A stretch of DNA of 55,379 nt from VGCC01 sp044375955 (GCA_044375955.1 JBILLS010000009.1:1-55379); one strand, 5' to 3'. Counted from the stretch's first letter, positions 1 through 8,201 are shown. Numbers and translations are program-made. Notes: generated by a model not told the origin, from the sequence alone.

Positions 1-1033
1 TGAACGACTGCCCACCCTGGGAGTACCGCGCGGCATCCATGAAGTCACTCTGACCACCCGAGCCCGATACGTAATGAGTGCCGAGGGACTCAGACGCGCA
101 TTGCCCGAGGAGGTCGATCTGCATGGTTGCGTTGATCGCCACGAAGTTGGGCTCGGCGGCGATCGTGGCGAAATCGTTGGTTTCATTGACGGCCCAGAAC
201 TCCACGGCTTGAGTGCCGTCCAGGAAGTCCAGCAGCGCCTGCGATCCCAGGGCATCGGTCGTTACGGCGAGACCGCGGCCAGAGCGCTTGCGTGCTCCCG
301 TTGCTACGCCCGACTCAATGAGCATGCGCAGCCCATCGCCGAACAGCTCGGTGTGGATCCCCAGGTGCTGATGGCCGGTGAGGCGGGCGGCGATCGCCCC
401 GGGAACTGCGCCGACCCCGATCTGAAGCGTGGAACCGTCGACGATCCGGTCCACCACATGGTCGGCGATGGCACGATCCACATCGGTCACCTCGGCCTGC
501 TCGATGGTGATGAGCGGGTAGTCGGCCTCGCACCAGCCAGCGACGGTCGAGAGGTGGACGCGATGATGGCCCGGGGTGTGCGGCATGTGGGGATTGACCT
601 CGAGGAACGTCGGAACCCGGCCCAGCAATCCCGCCGCGTAGTTGGCGCCGCACCCGAGACTGACGAATCCATACGGGTCCGGCGGGCTGCACGCGGCCAC
701 GAGAACGACGTCGGGCAGCGCCCGCATGAGGGCCGGCATGGCGGACAGGTCGGTGGGAACCAGATCCACCTCACCGCGCGCGAATGGTTCGCGGAGCGCC
801 GGCGACAGGAAGTACGAGACGTAGCGAAGCCGCTGGGGGTCGAGTCTCCCGTAGTCACGCGACCGTAGGCCGAAGACTTGATGGATCCGGACACCGGTCA
901 ACCGCGCTTCCTCGGCCATCAGGGCATCGATGATGGTGACCGGTTCGCCATTGGCGGTCGGAACCACCACGTTGGCGTGTGGCCCGATGTGCTCGAGGAT
1001 GGCGCCGGCCGGACTCGGACCGCTGAGCCTCAT
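1..1033 (-). CDS. Acetyl-CoA hydrolase / acetate (4-hydroxybutyrate-type) CoA-transferase, 3' end cut by window edge
   Basis: A leftward reading frame stays open from an ATG at 1033 to the window edge, giving 344 residues without a stop; family members are about 430 residues. It carries a GIHTEL segment, the usual site of the catalytic Glu that forms the glutamyl-CoA ester, and near the visible end an SGSGGQSDF stretch matching the conserved glycine-rich oxyanion/CoA motif. Such enzymes exchange CoA between acyl-CoA and acetate in the cytosol. It diverges from deoC and could re-activate acetate formed from deoxyribose-derived acetaldehyde (inference). The start sits 6 nt after a TACGAT box, so the transcript is probably leaderless. 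The exact acyl substrate cannot be told. Confidence 0.85.
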   Translation of the reverse strand, partial: MRLSGPSPAGAILEHIGPHANVVVPTANGEPVTIIDALMAEEARLTGVRIHQVFGLRSRDYGRLDPQRLRYVSYFLSPALREPFARGEVDLVPTDLSAMPALMRALPDVVLVAACSPPDPYGFVSLGCGANYAAGLLGRVPTFLEVNPHMPHTPGHHRVHLSTVAGWCEADYPLITIEQAEVTDVDRAIADHVVDRIVDGSTLQIGVGAVPGAIAARLTGHQHLGIHTELFGDGLRMLIESGVATGARKRSGRGLAVTTDALGSQALLDFLDGTQAVEFWAVNETNDFATIAAEPNFVAINATMQIDLLGQCASESLGTHYVSGSGGQSDFMDAARYSQGGQSF

Positions 1034-1131
1034 CCGAGGATCGTAGGCGCATGTGCGATGCCCGCACGGCCTCGGACTCCGACTGCCCGCGCCCCGGGAT
1101 GCGGTGGACCCGCCCTGGCTACAGTGACGAC
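1034..1131. promoter_or_regulatory. Divergent leaderless promoters, CoA-transferase / deoC
   Basis: Leftward: TACGAT at 1040-1045 on the minus strand, 6 nt before ATG 1033. Rightward: TACAGT at 1120-1125, 6 nt before GTG 1132. Both fit a TANNNT -10 placed so that transcription begins at or next to the start codon. No convincing -35 was seen for either, and neither gene has a Shine-Dalgarno sequence. Confidence 0.6.
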
Positions 1132-2061
1132 GTGACCGCAACCGCGATCGGCTATACGAATGCTGAGCTCCGCGCCCTCCTCCATGGCCTGTCAGGGGTT
1201 GATCAGATCGGCGCCGAGGGCCGGGTCGCGATGCTGGGCACGCGCTCGATCAAGACCTCCTCGAAAAGCTTCGCCTTGGATCTCGCGATCCGCATGATCG
1301 ATCTGACCACACTCGAGGGAATGGACACCCCCGGCAAGGTCACCGCCCTCTGCGCCAAGGCCCTTCACCCGGACCCGACGGATCCGACCTGCCCTCCGGT
1401 CGCGGCCGTGTGCGTCTACGGAGACCTCGTGCCCATCGTGCGCGCCGCGGTAGGTGACCGCGTGCACGTGGCGGCCGTTGCCACGGCCTTCCCGAGCGGT
1501 CGTGCCACCCTGCCCGTGAAGATCATGGACACCCACGACGCCGTCGCCGCCGGAGCGGATGAGATCGACATGGTGATCGATCGCGGTGCATTCCTCGCCG
1601 GCGACTACCTCAAGGTCTTCACCGAGATCGTCGAGATCAAGCGCGCCTGCGGTGCGGCGCATCTGAAGGTGATCCTGGAGACCGGGGAACTCACGACACT
1701 GGACAACGTGCGGAGGGCGAGTTGGCTGGCCATGCTCGCCGGCGCGGATTTCATCAAGACCAGCACCGGCAAGGTGACACCGGCGGCCACCCTCCCGGTG
1801 ACCCTGGTGATGCTCGAAGCCGTGCGCGATTTCGCCGACGCTCATGGCACGCGCGTCGGTGTGAAGGCCGCCGGGGGAATCCGAACGGCCAAGGATGCGA
1901 TCAAGTACCTGGTGCTGGTCAAGGAGACGCTGGGTGAGGCCTGGCTCACCCCAGACCTATTCCGATTCGGGGCCTCGACCCTGCTCAACGACCTGCTGCT
2001 GCAACGCCAACGAATGGCCACAGGCCACTACTCGGGCCCCGACTACGTCACGATTGACTGA
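1132..2061 (+). CDS. deoC: Deoxyribose-phosphate aldolase
   Basis: 309 residues. It cleaves 2-deoxyribose-5-phosphate to glyceraldehyde-3-phosphate and acetaldehyde, the last step of deoxynucleoside catabolism. The Schiff-base lysine is K209 in FIKTSTGK, the second active-site lysine K245 in VGVKAAGGIR, and the catalytic Asp lies in GADEIDMV (D146). This is the longer DERA form with about 50 extra N-terminal residues. GTG 1132 is preferred to an upstream ATG at 1051 because a TACAGT box lies 6 nt before it and the family N-terminus fits. Two aldehyde dehydrogenase genes follow 2 nt after its stop, so acetaldehyde oxidation is a natural partner step. deoA and cdd lie about 8-10 kb away on the other strand. 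Confidence 0.95.
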   Translation: MTATAIGYTNAELRALLHGLSGVDQIGAEGRVAMLGTRSIKTSSKSFALDLAIRMIDLTTLEGMDTPGKVTALCAKALHPDPTDPTCPPVAAVCVYGDLVPIVRAAVGDRVHVAAVATAFPSGRATLPVKIMDTHDAVAAGADEIDMVIDRGAFLAGDYLKVFTEIVEIKRACGAAHLKVILETGELTTLDNVRRASWLAMLAGADFIKTSTGKVTPAATLPVTLVMLEAVRDFADAHGTRVGVKAAGGIRTAKDAIKYLVLVKETLGEAWLTPDLFRFGASTLLNDLLLQRQRMATGHYSGPDYVTID

Positions 2062-2063
2062 CC

Positions 2064-3509
2064 ATGACCTTCGACTACGCCCCCGCTCCCGAGTCCCGCG
2101 CCGTCGTGGACGTCGCCCCGCACTATGGCCTGTTCATCAACGGGAAGTTCGTCGAGCCGCGGTCCGGGAACTACTTCAAGACGATCAACCCGGCGACCGA
2201 GGAGGTTCTCTCCGAGGTGAGTGAGGCCGGTCAGGCCGATGTGGATGCCGCGGTGGTCGCCGCGCGCAAGGCATTCACCAAGGTGTGGGGTCCCATGGAG
2301 GGCCGGGATCGGGCCAAGTACCTGTTCCGCATCGCGCGCATCATCCAGGAGCGCTCACGTGAGCTGGCGGTCCTCGAATCCCTCGACAACGGCAAGCCGA
2401 TACGTGAGTCCCGGGACGTCGATCTGCCGTTGTCCGCGGCCCACTTCTTCTACCACGCGGGTTGGGCGGACAAACTCGAGTTCGCCGGCTTCGGCGATCA
2501 CCCGAGACCCCTTGGTGTGGCCGCGCAGGTGATCCCGTGGAACTTCCCACTCCTGATGCTCGCGTGGAAGATCGCTCCCGCGCTGGCGTGCGGGAACACC
2601 GTGGTCCTCAAGCCCGCCGAGACCACCCCGCTGACCGCGCTCGCCTTCGCGGAGATCTGCCAGCAGGCCGACCTCCCGCCCGGTGTGGTGAACATCCTCA
2701 CCGGAGCTGGTGACACCGGTCGGATGCTCGTCGAGCACCCGGATGTCGACAAGGTGGCCTTCACCGGTTCCACCGAGGTGGGCAAGGCCATCCAGCGCGC
2801 GGTAGCCGGGACCGGGAAGAAGCTCACCCTGGAACTCGGCGGCAAGGCCGCGAACATCGTCTTCGACGACGCACCGATCGACGAGGCGATCGAAGGAATT
2901 GTCAACGGCATCTACTTCAACCAGGGTCACGTGTGTTGCGCAGGGAGTCGCCTGCTGGTCCAGGAGTCCATCCAGGAGGAGGTGCTTGCCTCACTCAAGC
3001 GTCGCCTGGGCACACTGCGCCTAGGTGACCCCCTGGACAAGAACACCGACATCGGCGCGATCAACTCCCGTGATCAGCTCGCCAAAATCGTGGAGCTGAC
3101 GAAGGCCGGTGAGGACGAGGGTGCGCAACGCTGGAGCCCCGCGTGCGCGATTCCGGAGAAGGGCTTCTGGTTCCCACCGACGGTATTCACCAACGTCACC
3201 CAGGCACACCGCATCGCGCGCGAGGAGATCTTCGGTCCGGTCCTCTCGGTTCTCACCTTCCGCACCCCTGGCGAGGCGGTGGAGAAGGCGAACAACACTC
3301 CCTTCGGCCTGTCGGCGGGTATCTGGACCGAGAAGGGAAGCCGGATCCTATGGATGGCGAGCCGGGTGAAGGCCGGCGTGGTGTGGGCGAACACGTTCAA
3401 CCGCTTCGACCCGACGAGCCCCTTCGGTGGCTATAAGGAGTCCGGGTTCGGCCGCGAGGGCGGCATCCAGGGCTTGAGCGCCTACCTCGCTACGGAGGAC
3501 CCGTCATGA
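2064..3509 (+). CDS. NAD(P)-dependent aldehyde dehydrogenase (catalytically complete)
   Basis: 481 residues, full-length ALDH fold. It has IPWNFP (158-163), the Rossmann segment FTGSTEVGK (233-241), the general base E257 in LELGGK, and the catalytic Cys C291 in GHVCCAGSR, where the usual Gln before the Cys segment is His. It begins 2 nt after the deoC stop, and the next aldehyde dehydrogenase gene overlaps its stop by ATGA. Likely role: oxidation of acetaldehyde from DeoC to acetate, inferred from position; the substrate is not readable from sequence. The N-terminal 20 residues are an extension relative to many ALDHs. Confidence 0.93.
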   Translation: MTFDYAPAPESRAVVDVAPHYGLFINGKFVEPRSGNYFKTINPATEEVLSEVSEAGQADVDAAVVAARKAFTKVWGPMEGRDRAKYLFRIARIIQERSRELAVLESLDNGKPIRESRDVDLPLSAAHFFYHAGWADKLEFAGFGDHPRPLGVAAQVIPWNFPLLMLAWKIAPALACGNTVVLKPAETTPLTALAFAEICQQADLPPGVVNILTGAGDTGRMLVEHPDVDKVAFTGSTEVGKAIQRAVAGTGKKLTLELGGKAANIVFDDAPIDEAIEGIVNGIYFNQGHVCCAGSRLLVQESIQEEVLASLKRRLGTLRLGDPLDKNTDIGAINSRDQLAKIVELTKAGEDEGAQRWSPACAIPEKGFWFPPTVFTNVTQAHRIAREEIFGPVLSVLTFRTPGEAVEKANNTPFGLSAGIWTEKGSRILWMASRVKAGVVWANTFNRFDPTSPFGGYKESGFGREGGIQGLSAYLATEDPS

Positions 3510-4372
3510 GCGATCGTGTCGAGGTGCGCAAGACGCACAAACTCTTCATCGGTGGAGCGTTCCCACGCAGTGAATCCGGGCGCACCTACGAAGTCACGGA
3601 CAGCAGCGGCAGTTTTCTGGCCAACGTCGCGCAAGCCTCGCGCAAGGACGCTCGCGACGCCGTCCTCGCGGCGCGCACGGGAACCACCGCATGGGCGAAG
3701 GCCACCGCCTACAACCGTGGTCAGGTGCTCTACCGCATCGCCGAGGTCATGGAGGGCCGCAGGGCACAGTTCATTGCGGATATCGAGCAGGGCGAAGGAC
3801 TCTCCGAAAAGAAGGCCACCGCACAACTTGACGCAGCGATCGACCGGTGGGTCTGGTACGCAGGCTGGGCCGACAAATTCGGGCAGGTGGCCGGGAGCAG
3901 CAATCCCGTCGCGGGTCCCTACTTCAACTTCTCCATTCCTGAACCGTCTGGCGTGGTGGCGGCTGTCGCACCGCAGCAACCGAGCCTGCTCGGCCTGGTC
4001 AGCGTGGTCGCCCCGATCATCGTCACGGGCAACGCCGTGATCGTGATGCCGAGTCCCGTGCATCCCATCCCCGCCATCACACTCGCCGAGTGCCTCGCCA
4101 CCTCCGACGTCCCCGCCGGGGTGGTCAACATCCTCACGGGAGCACCCGGCGAGGTGATGCCCTGGCTCGCATCTCATGCGGATGTCAATGCGCTTGATCT
4201 CACCGGCATCGTGGATTCAGGCCTCGCCGCAGATCTTGAACGCGAGGCGGCGGGCACTGTCAAGCGTGTGCGCGGACCGCAGCCCGATGCCGACTGGTCC
4301 GCAACACCGACACTGTCCCGCATGCGGGCCTTCGTCGAGGTGAAGACCGTGTGGCACCCGATGGGGGTCTAA
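3506..4372 (+). CDS. Short aldehyde-dehydrogenase-like protein lacking the catalytic domain
   Basis: 288 residues. The first ~230 align with the NAD-binding half of aldehyde dehydrogenases (LFIGGAFPRSESGRTYEV near the start, PAGVVNILTG near residue 210), but the chain ends before the GQxC catalytic region, and the usual PWNFP is replaced by PQQPS. It should not be active alone. ATGA overlap with the complete ALDH implies translational coupling. The pairing recalls ALDH16, in which one polypeptide holds a full and a degenerate ALDH domain; here the two are separate genes, probably a heteromer (inference). No frameshift is visible, so it appears to be maintained rather than decayed. Its stop overlaps the convergent vapC stop by 4 bp. 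Confidence 0.85.
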   Translation: MSDRVEVRKTHKLFIGGAFPRSESGRTYEVTDSSGSFLANVAQASRKDARDAVLAARTGTTAWAKATAYNRGQVLYRIAEVMEGRRAQFIADIEQGEGLSEKKATAQLDAAIDRWVWYAGWADKFGQVAGSSNPVAGPYFNFSIPEPSGVVAAVAPQQPSLLGLVSVVAPIIVTGNAVIVMPSPVHPIPAITLAECLATSDVPAGVVNILTGAPGEVMPWLASHADVNALDLTGIVDSGLAADLEREAAGTVKRVRGPQPDADWSATPTLSRMRAFVEVKTVWHPMGV

Positions 4373-4776
4373 GTCTTGATGACCTCACTGGGCGAAACAA
4401 CAACCAGTCCCTCGATAGCCATACGGGCCAATCGCACATCCCGCGTCACAAGGCGATCGGCGTGAGCTGCCGCGTGGGCTGCGATCAGATAGTCGGCGGT
4501 GATGCGGTCTCTCGCGGATGCTTGTGATCGACACTCTCCCGCGAGAGCGGCAACGTCACGTCCCGGATCGACGTACACCACGCGCAGGGCATCTAGCAGG
4601 GTGAGGGCCAAGGATGCATTGCCACAGCCGGTGGCGAATTCGGCGACGACCTCTGGTGAGGCCACAAGGACACCCTCGCGCGCACACGCGTCTAGGGCGT
4701 CTCGTGAAGCAGGTCCATAGGTGGGATCAGCACCCACCACATCGATGAGGACGTTGGTGTCGACTGCAGTGATCAC
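4369..4776 (-). CDS. vapC: PIN-domain ribonuclease toxin (VapC type)
   Basis: About 135 residues. It shows the PIN layout: AVDTNVLIDV at the N-terminus (first Asp), VVAEFATG (Glu), ITADYLIAAHA (Asp) and RLVTRDVRLA (last Asp), the four acidic residues that bind Mg/Mn for RNA cleavage. GTG 4776 is chosen because it makes a GTGA overlap with the antitoxin stop and gives the usual MITAVDTN start; an ATG at 4788 is an alternative. It is co-transcribed with the upstream AbrB-like antitoxin. Its 3' end overlaps the convergent ALDH-like gene by 4 bp. Confidence 0.88.
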   Translation of the reverse strand: MITAVDTNVLIDVVGADPTYGPASRDALDACAREGVLVASPEVVAEFATGCGNASLALTLLDALRVVYVDPGRDVAALAGECRSQASARDRITADYLIAAHAAAHADRLVTRDVRLARMAIEGLVVVSPSEVIKT

Positions 4777-5000
4777 GGGCGAATCCACGCCATGACTTGA
4801 TCCGTCGTGAGTCCACCGAAATCGTGGGCCCCGTACACCGAAACCCAGTCGATTCCGGACTCGCCGGTGTGCTTCTTGCGCCCGACGAACTCACCACCCC
4901 GCACCTCGAACTCCAGGGGATCCCCCGGCGCGATGCCCAGAGCATCACGGACGAACTTCGGGAGCGTCACTTGGCCCTGGCTTGACACCTTGTACTCCAC
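4773..5000 (-). CDS. AbrB/SpoVT-family antitoxin
   Basis: 75 residues. The N-terminal 45 form a swapped-hairpin AbrB domain (KVSSQGQVTLPKFVRDALGI, then GDPLEFEV); the C-terminal ~25 (IDWVSVYGAHDFGGLTTDQV) should wrap the toxin. It should neutralise the VapC toxin and repress their shared promoter. The GTG start at 5000 lies 6 nt after a TACTCT -10, so it is probably leaderless. Pairing of AbrB-type antitoxins with VapC is well known. Confidence 0.88.
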   Translation of the reverse strand: MEYKVSSQGQVTLPKFVRDALGIAPGDPLEFEVRGGEFVGRKKHTGESGIDWVSVYGAHDFGGLTTDQVMAWIRP

Positions 5001-5050
5001 GTCACAAGAGTAAAGATTCTGGAGGGGAAAGTAAAGATTATCATCGCTCC
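5001..5050. promoter_or_regulatory. Divergent promoter/operator, antitoxin / Pr6Pr membrane gene
   Basis: A 10-bp direct repeat AGTAAAGATT occurs at 5009-5018 and 5030-5039, 21 bp apart (two helical turns). Leftward promoter: TTTACT (minus strand, 5030-5035), 17-bp spacer, TACTCT (5007-5012), 6 nt, GTG 5000. Rightward promoter: TATCAT (5039-5044), 6 nt, ATG 5051. Each repeat overlaps promoter elements, so bound antitoxin could block both directions (inference). Confidence 0.6.
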
Positions 5051-5824
5051 ATGGTGGTCGCCACGACTCATTCCCTCACCCCGACTTCCACCTCGCGGGA
5101 CGACGGGCCGGAAGCAGATTTCCCTGTGGAAGACGCCCTGCGGGACTACCGTGCGCCCATGACCAAAGCGCGGGCATTCGCGATCGCCGCGGGCATCTCC
5201 TGGTTCACCATGGCACTGTCCTTCGCACTGAACCTGTTCGACGTCTACCCGGCCACCGAGGTCCTCCCCTACTCGTTCGGGAACAACGCCGAGGGAGCGG
5301 CGGGCGCCCTTGGGCGGGTCATCGACTGGTTCAGCTACTTCACGAACTTCAGCAACGTTTTGGTTGCGATCGTTCTCACCATGTTGGCCCGCAACCTGTA
5401 CCGCACGGGGCTGGTGTGGGGCACCCTGCGCATGGATTCACTGCTCATGATCTCGGTGACTGGATTGATCTACGCGATCGTGCTGGCGCCGAATGCGGAG
5501 GTGCAGGGCCTGCAGATCGTGACGAATGCGCTGGCTCACTACATCATCCCCGTGCTTACGGTGCTCATGTTCCTGATTCTTGGCCCGCGTCGTCAGCTGA
5601 GCTTCGCCACCGTCTTCACGGCCCTGATCATCCCGATCCTCTGGGCCGTGTACACCCTGATCCGTGGCGCGATCATCAACGCCTACCCCTACGGCTTCTT
5701 GAACGCGGCCGAGCTCGGCCTCGGCACGGCGATCGTGAACATCGCCGGGATCGCGGTCCTGGGCATCATCATCGGGTTGATCTACTGGGCCTTGGACCGG
5801 CTGCTCTCGCGGAAAGCCGCCTAG
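5051..5824 (+). CDS. Pr6Pr / FAR-17a-like integral membrane protein
   Basis: 257 residues with about six predicted membrane segments (for example residues 44-62, 95-115, 130-147, 160-175, 190-210 and 225-250) and a polar N-terminal ~35 residues. The spacing, with FSYFTNFSN in the second region, resembles the Pr6Pr family of six-helix membrane proteins, whose role is unknown. The ATG at 5051 follows TATCAT by 6 nt, suggesting leaderless expression. The stop is inside a CTAG shared with the convergent VKOR gene. Family assignment is moderately sure; no reaction is claimed. Confidence 0.7.
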   Translation: MVVATTHSLTPTSTSRDDGPEADFPVEDALRDYRAPMTKARAFAIAAGISWFTMALSFALNLFDVYPATEVLPYSFGNNAEGAAGALGRVIDWFSYFTNFSNVLVAIVLTMLARNLYRTGLVWGTLRMDSLLMISVTGLIYAIVLAPNAEVQGLQIVTNALAHYIIPVLTVLMFLILGPRRQLSFATVFTALIIPILWAVYTLIRGAIINAYPYGFLNAAELGLGTAIVNIAGIAVLGIIIGLIYWALDRLLSRKAA

Positions 5825-6405
5825 ATGTACCGCACGGCCACCATCGCGGCCAAGACGGCGAGGATAGCCAGCATCACGTAGACATCGGCCCAGCCACGAA
5901 CAGCGGTCTGCACGGCTGATGTGGCGCGACCAAAACGCAGATTGCCGTCCAGGATGTTCACCCGCGTGATGGAGAAGAACACCAACGTGGTGGTGACAGT
6001 GATCGTCAGACACCAGGGACAGAGTGCCCCGATCACGAAGTAGGACTGGAAGAACAGCCAGTAAGCAAAACCGAATCCGATGGCATAGAAACCCTGCGCG
6101 GTGAGCATGAACCATCGGGGGAAGCGCACCCCGCCCAGAGCAGCAATTGCAAGCGTGATCACCACTGGCTCAGTGATCAGGCCAATGAACGCGTTGGGGA
6201 AGCCCAGCAGATTCGCCTGCCAGGAAGAGCCGACCGTGCCGCAGGAGATCTTCGCGTTGATGTCACAGCTGAAGATCGCGTTGGGATTCGCCGCGAGCAC
6301 CAGGGCATCCACAGCCAAGACGAACGAGGCGATCAACCCGATGATCGAGCCGATCAGCATCTCAACGAAGGCACCGCGATGACGCACGCCCGGGCTAGTC
6401 CTCAT
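5821..6405 (-). CDS. Vitamin K epoxide reductase family protein (VKOR)
   Basis: About 194 residues with five predicted membrane segments. It has the VKOR hallmarks: loop cysteines C47 and C55 (FSCDINAKISC), a conserved Ser just after, and the redox pair C129PWC132 in the fourth helix. Bacterial VKOR re-oxidises periplasmic/extracytoplasmic disulfide catalysts using quinone. No DsbA-like partner lies beside it. The start is uncertain: ATG 6405 overlaps the previous small gene, while GTG 6387 would follow its stop; both keep all motifs. It shares a leftward operon with add and the small coiled-coil protein. Confidence 0.9.
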   Translation of the reverse strand: MRTSPGVRHRGAFVEMLIGSIIGLIASFVLAVDALVLAANPNAIFSCDINAKISCGTVGSSWQANLLGFPNAFIGLITEPVVITLAIAALGGVRFPRWFMLTAQGFYAIGFGFAYWLFFQSYFVIGALCPWCLTITVTTTLVFFSITRVNILDGNLRFGRATSAVQTAVRGWADVYVMLAILAVLAAMVAVRYI

Positions 6406-6649
6406 CTCCGGATCGCCTTCGCAGCCACACCACGACACCGACACCCACCGCGACCACGACGAGCCCCACCGCGATCGCCGGGAGTGCCCGCCTGCCCTGC
6501 TCGATCACGACCTCTGCGCGCTCCAGGGTCTCCTCTGCGGCCCCGAGGATCGAGTCGGTCTGGTCGAGGGCCTCGCGCACCCGTCCGAGGTGGTGCCGCA
6601 GGTCCTCCACCCGGACCTGCTGCTCATGCAGTGTCTCGACGAGTGCCAT
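6395..6649 (-). CDS. Small coiled-coil membrane protein
   Basis: 84 residues. Residues 1-50 are a charged heptad-like helix rich in Glu, Arg and Leu; residues 55-75 form one hydrophobic segment followed by WLRRRSGDED, which should hold the C-terminus in the cytoplasm. No family recognised. It begins 1 nt after the add stop and overlaps the VKOR gene, so it is probably translated from the same message. It could be an accessory or assembly factor for VKOR (inference from position only). Confidence 0.65.
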   Translation of the reverse strand: MALVETLHEQQVRVEDLRHHLGRVREALDQTDSILGAAEETLERAEVVIEQGRRALPAIAVGLVVVAVGVGVVVWLRRRSGDED

Positions 6650-6650
6650 G

Positions 6651-7760
6651 TCAGCTGCCTATCTCTGCCTTGAGCGCGGCATAGCCTGGCTTGATACGGG
6701 TGTTGATGATGTCGAGCCGCTCATCGAACGGAATGAAAGCACTCTTCATGGCATTGACAGTCAACCACTGCAGATCATCCAGAGTCCACCCGAACGCCTC
6801 GCAGCACAACTGCATCTCCCTGGTCATCGATGTTCCAGACATCAATCTGTTGTCTGTGTTGATGGTCACCCGGAACCCGAGGTCGCGCAGTAGCCCGATC
6901 GGGTGCTTGTCGATGGAGGGAGCCACACCGGTCTGGATATTCGACGTCGGACATAGTTCCAGGGGAATTCGACGGTCGCGCACATACGCGGCCAACTTCC
7001 CCAGGTGTGCCTTTCCCGACTCATCGATCGTGATGTCGTCGACGATCCGTACGCCATGGCCGAGACGGTCTGCGCCGCACCACTGGATCGCCTCCCAGAT
7101 GGAGGGCAATCCGAAAGCCTCCCCTGCATGGATGGTGAAGTGCGCGTTCTCCCGGCGCAGGAACTCGAAGGCATCCAGGTGCCGGGTGGGTGGGAAACCT
7201 GCCTCTGCACCGGCGATATCGAAGCCCACAACACCCCGATCCCGGAACGCGACGGCCAACTCCGCGATCTCACGCGAGTGGGTCGCGGTGCGCATCGCCG
7301 TCAGCAGCACCCCTACCCGAATCCAGTGACCCGCCGCACGCGCCGCAGCGACACCCTCGTCGAATCCGGCCAGGACCGCCTCCACGACCTCGTGCAGGGT
7401 CAACCCCTTCTGCACGTGCAGCTCCGGTGCGTACCGCACCTCCGCGTACACGACGCCGTCGGCGGCTAAATCCTCCGCGCACTCCCGCGCAACCCGCGCC
7501 AGGGCCGGGGCCGTCTGGGTCACGCCGACCGTGTGCTGGAAGGTGTCGAGGTAGCGCTCGAGGGAGCCGGAATATGCAGCCTCAGAGAACCAACGGGAGA
7601 GCGCCCCCGCCTCACGGGCGGGCAGGCCCTGGTACCCCGACTCCTCGGCCAACTCGATCACCGTCTGGGGCCGGAGGCCGCCATCGAGGTGGTCATGTAG
7701 GAGCGCCTTCGGGGCCCGCCGGATGATGTCGGTCGTGAGACGAGGGTTGTGCCCGGACAT
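6651..7760 (-). CDS. add: Adenosine deaminase
   Basis: 369 residues. It hydrolyses adenosine/deoxyadenosine to inosine/deoxyinosine. Zinc-binding HDHLDG is at residues 22-27; FTIHAGE supplies the next His and the catalytic Glu, RLGHGVR a catalytic His, and INTDNRLMSG the metal-binding Asp. The NTDN form, rather than NTDD, is seen in related bacterial enzymes. It leads a leftward unit with the small membrane protein and VKOR. ATG 7760 is 6 nt after TAACGT, indicating a leaderless start. It complements the nucleoside transporter and other salvage genes further right. Confidence 0.95.
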   Translation of the reverse strand: MSGHNPRLTTDIIRRAPKALLHDHLDGGLRPQTVIELAEESGYQGLPAREAGALSRWFSEAAYSGSLERYLDTFQHTVGVTQTAPALARVARECAEDLAADGVVYAEVRYAPELHVQKGLTLHEVVEAVLAGFDEGVAAARAAGHWIRVGVLLTAMRTATHSREIAELAVAFRDRGVVGFDIAGAEAGFPPTRHLDAFEFLRRENAHFTIHAGEAFGLPSIWEAIQWCGADRLGHGVRIVDDITIDESGKAHLGKLAAYVRDRRIPLELCPTSNIQTGVAPSIDKHPIGLLRDLGFRVTINTDNRLMSGTSMTREMQLCCEAFGWTLDDLQWLTVNAMKSAFIPFDERLDIINTRIKPGYAALKAEIGS

Positions 7761-7859
7761 GTGGTCACGTTATCGGCGCCGGTAACCCATCAGTCACGGG
7801 ACCCGGGTCATACTAGATATCTTGATCGGTGTCACTTCATCCATCCTGTGGAGGTTGCC
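7761..7859. promoter_or_regulatory. Divergent control region, add / XRE regulator
   Basis: TAACGT at 7767-7772 (minus strand) is the add -10. A near-perfect 18-bp palindrome (9-bp arms, one mismatch pair) spans 7769-7786, overlaps that -10 and is a candidate operator. Rightward, an AT-rich TACTAGATAT at 7811-7820 is a possible -10 for the regulator, followed by GGAGG and GTG 7860. Confidence 0.45.
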
Positions 7860-8201
7860 GTGCATGCCACGCCCGAGCAGAGTGCGGCCTGGCTCCGGTT
7901 TCGCATGGCCGAGCTCGGGATCGGCTCGCTCGAAGAGTTGGCTGAACGTTGCGGCTCCGACAAGGGCAACCTGTCGCGGATCTTCCGGCAGCAGCAACGT
8001 CCCCGGGTTGATGCTCTCGAACCCCTGGCGGCGGGCTTGGAGGTCGGCGTCTACGAAGTACTCGTGCGGATCGGCGCGGTCGACCCCGACAACGACATCC
8101 CACCCGTAGTGACGCGCACCGGACGGACGGTCGTCTTCAGCTGGCCGAAAGATCGCACGCGGGCTACCGCGGGGGCTTCAGGGAGTTCCTCCAGGCACTG
8201 A
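7860..8201 (+). CDS. XRE/Cro-CI helix-turn-helix transcriptional regulator
   Basis: 113 residues. A single HTH domain covers roughly residues 8-62: SLEELAERCG is the first helix pair and DKGNLSRIFRQQQRP the recognition region. The C-terminal ~40 residues are polar and unassigned. GTG 7860 is chosen because GGAGG lies 5 nt upstream and the domain starts at once. It diverges from add across a 99-bp gap containing a palindrome, so it may control add or itself (inference). The last 38 bp overlap the convergent small hypothetical gene. Confidence 0.85.
   Translation: MHATPEQSAAWLRFRMAELGIGSLEELAERCGSDKGNLSRIFRQQQRPRVDALEPLAAGLEVGVYEVLVRIGAVDPDNDIPPVVTRTGRTVVFSWPKDRTRATAGASGSSSRH

Noticed and set aside
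74..868. 264-residue rightward open frame at the left edge
   Set aside because: It is antisense to the CoA-transferase, whose frame has catalytic and glycine motifs; the rightward product is low-complexity and has no ribosome site.
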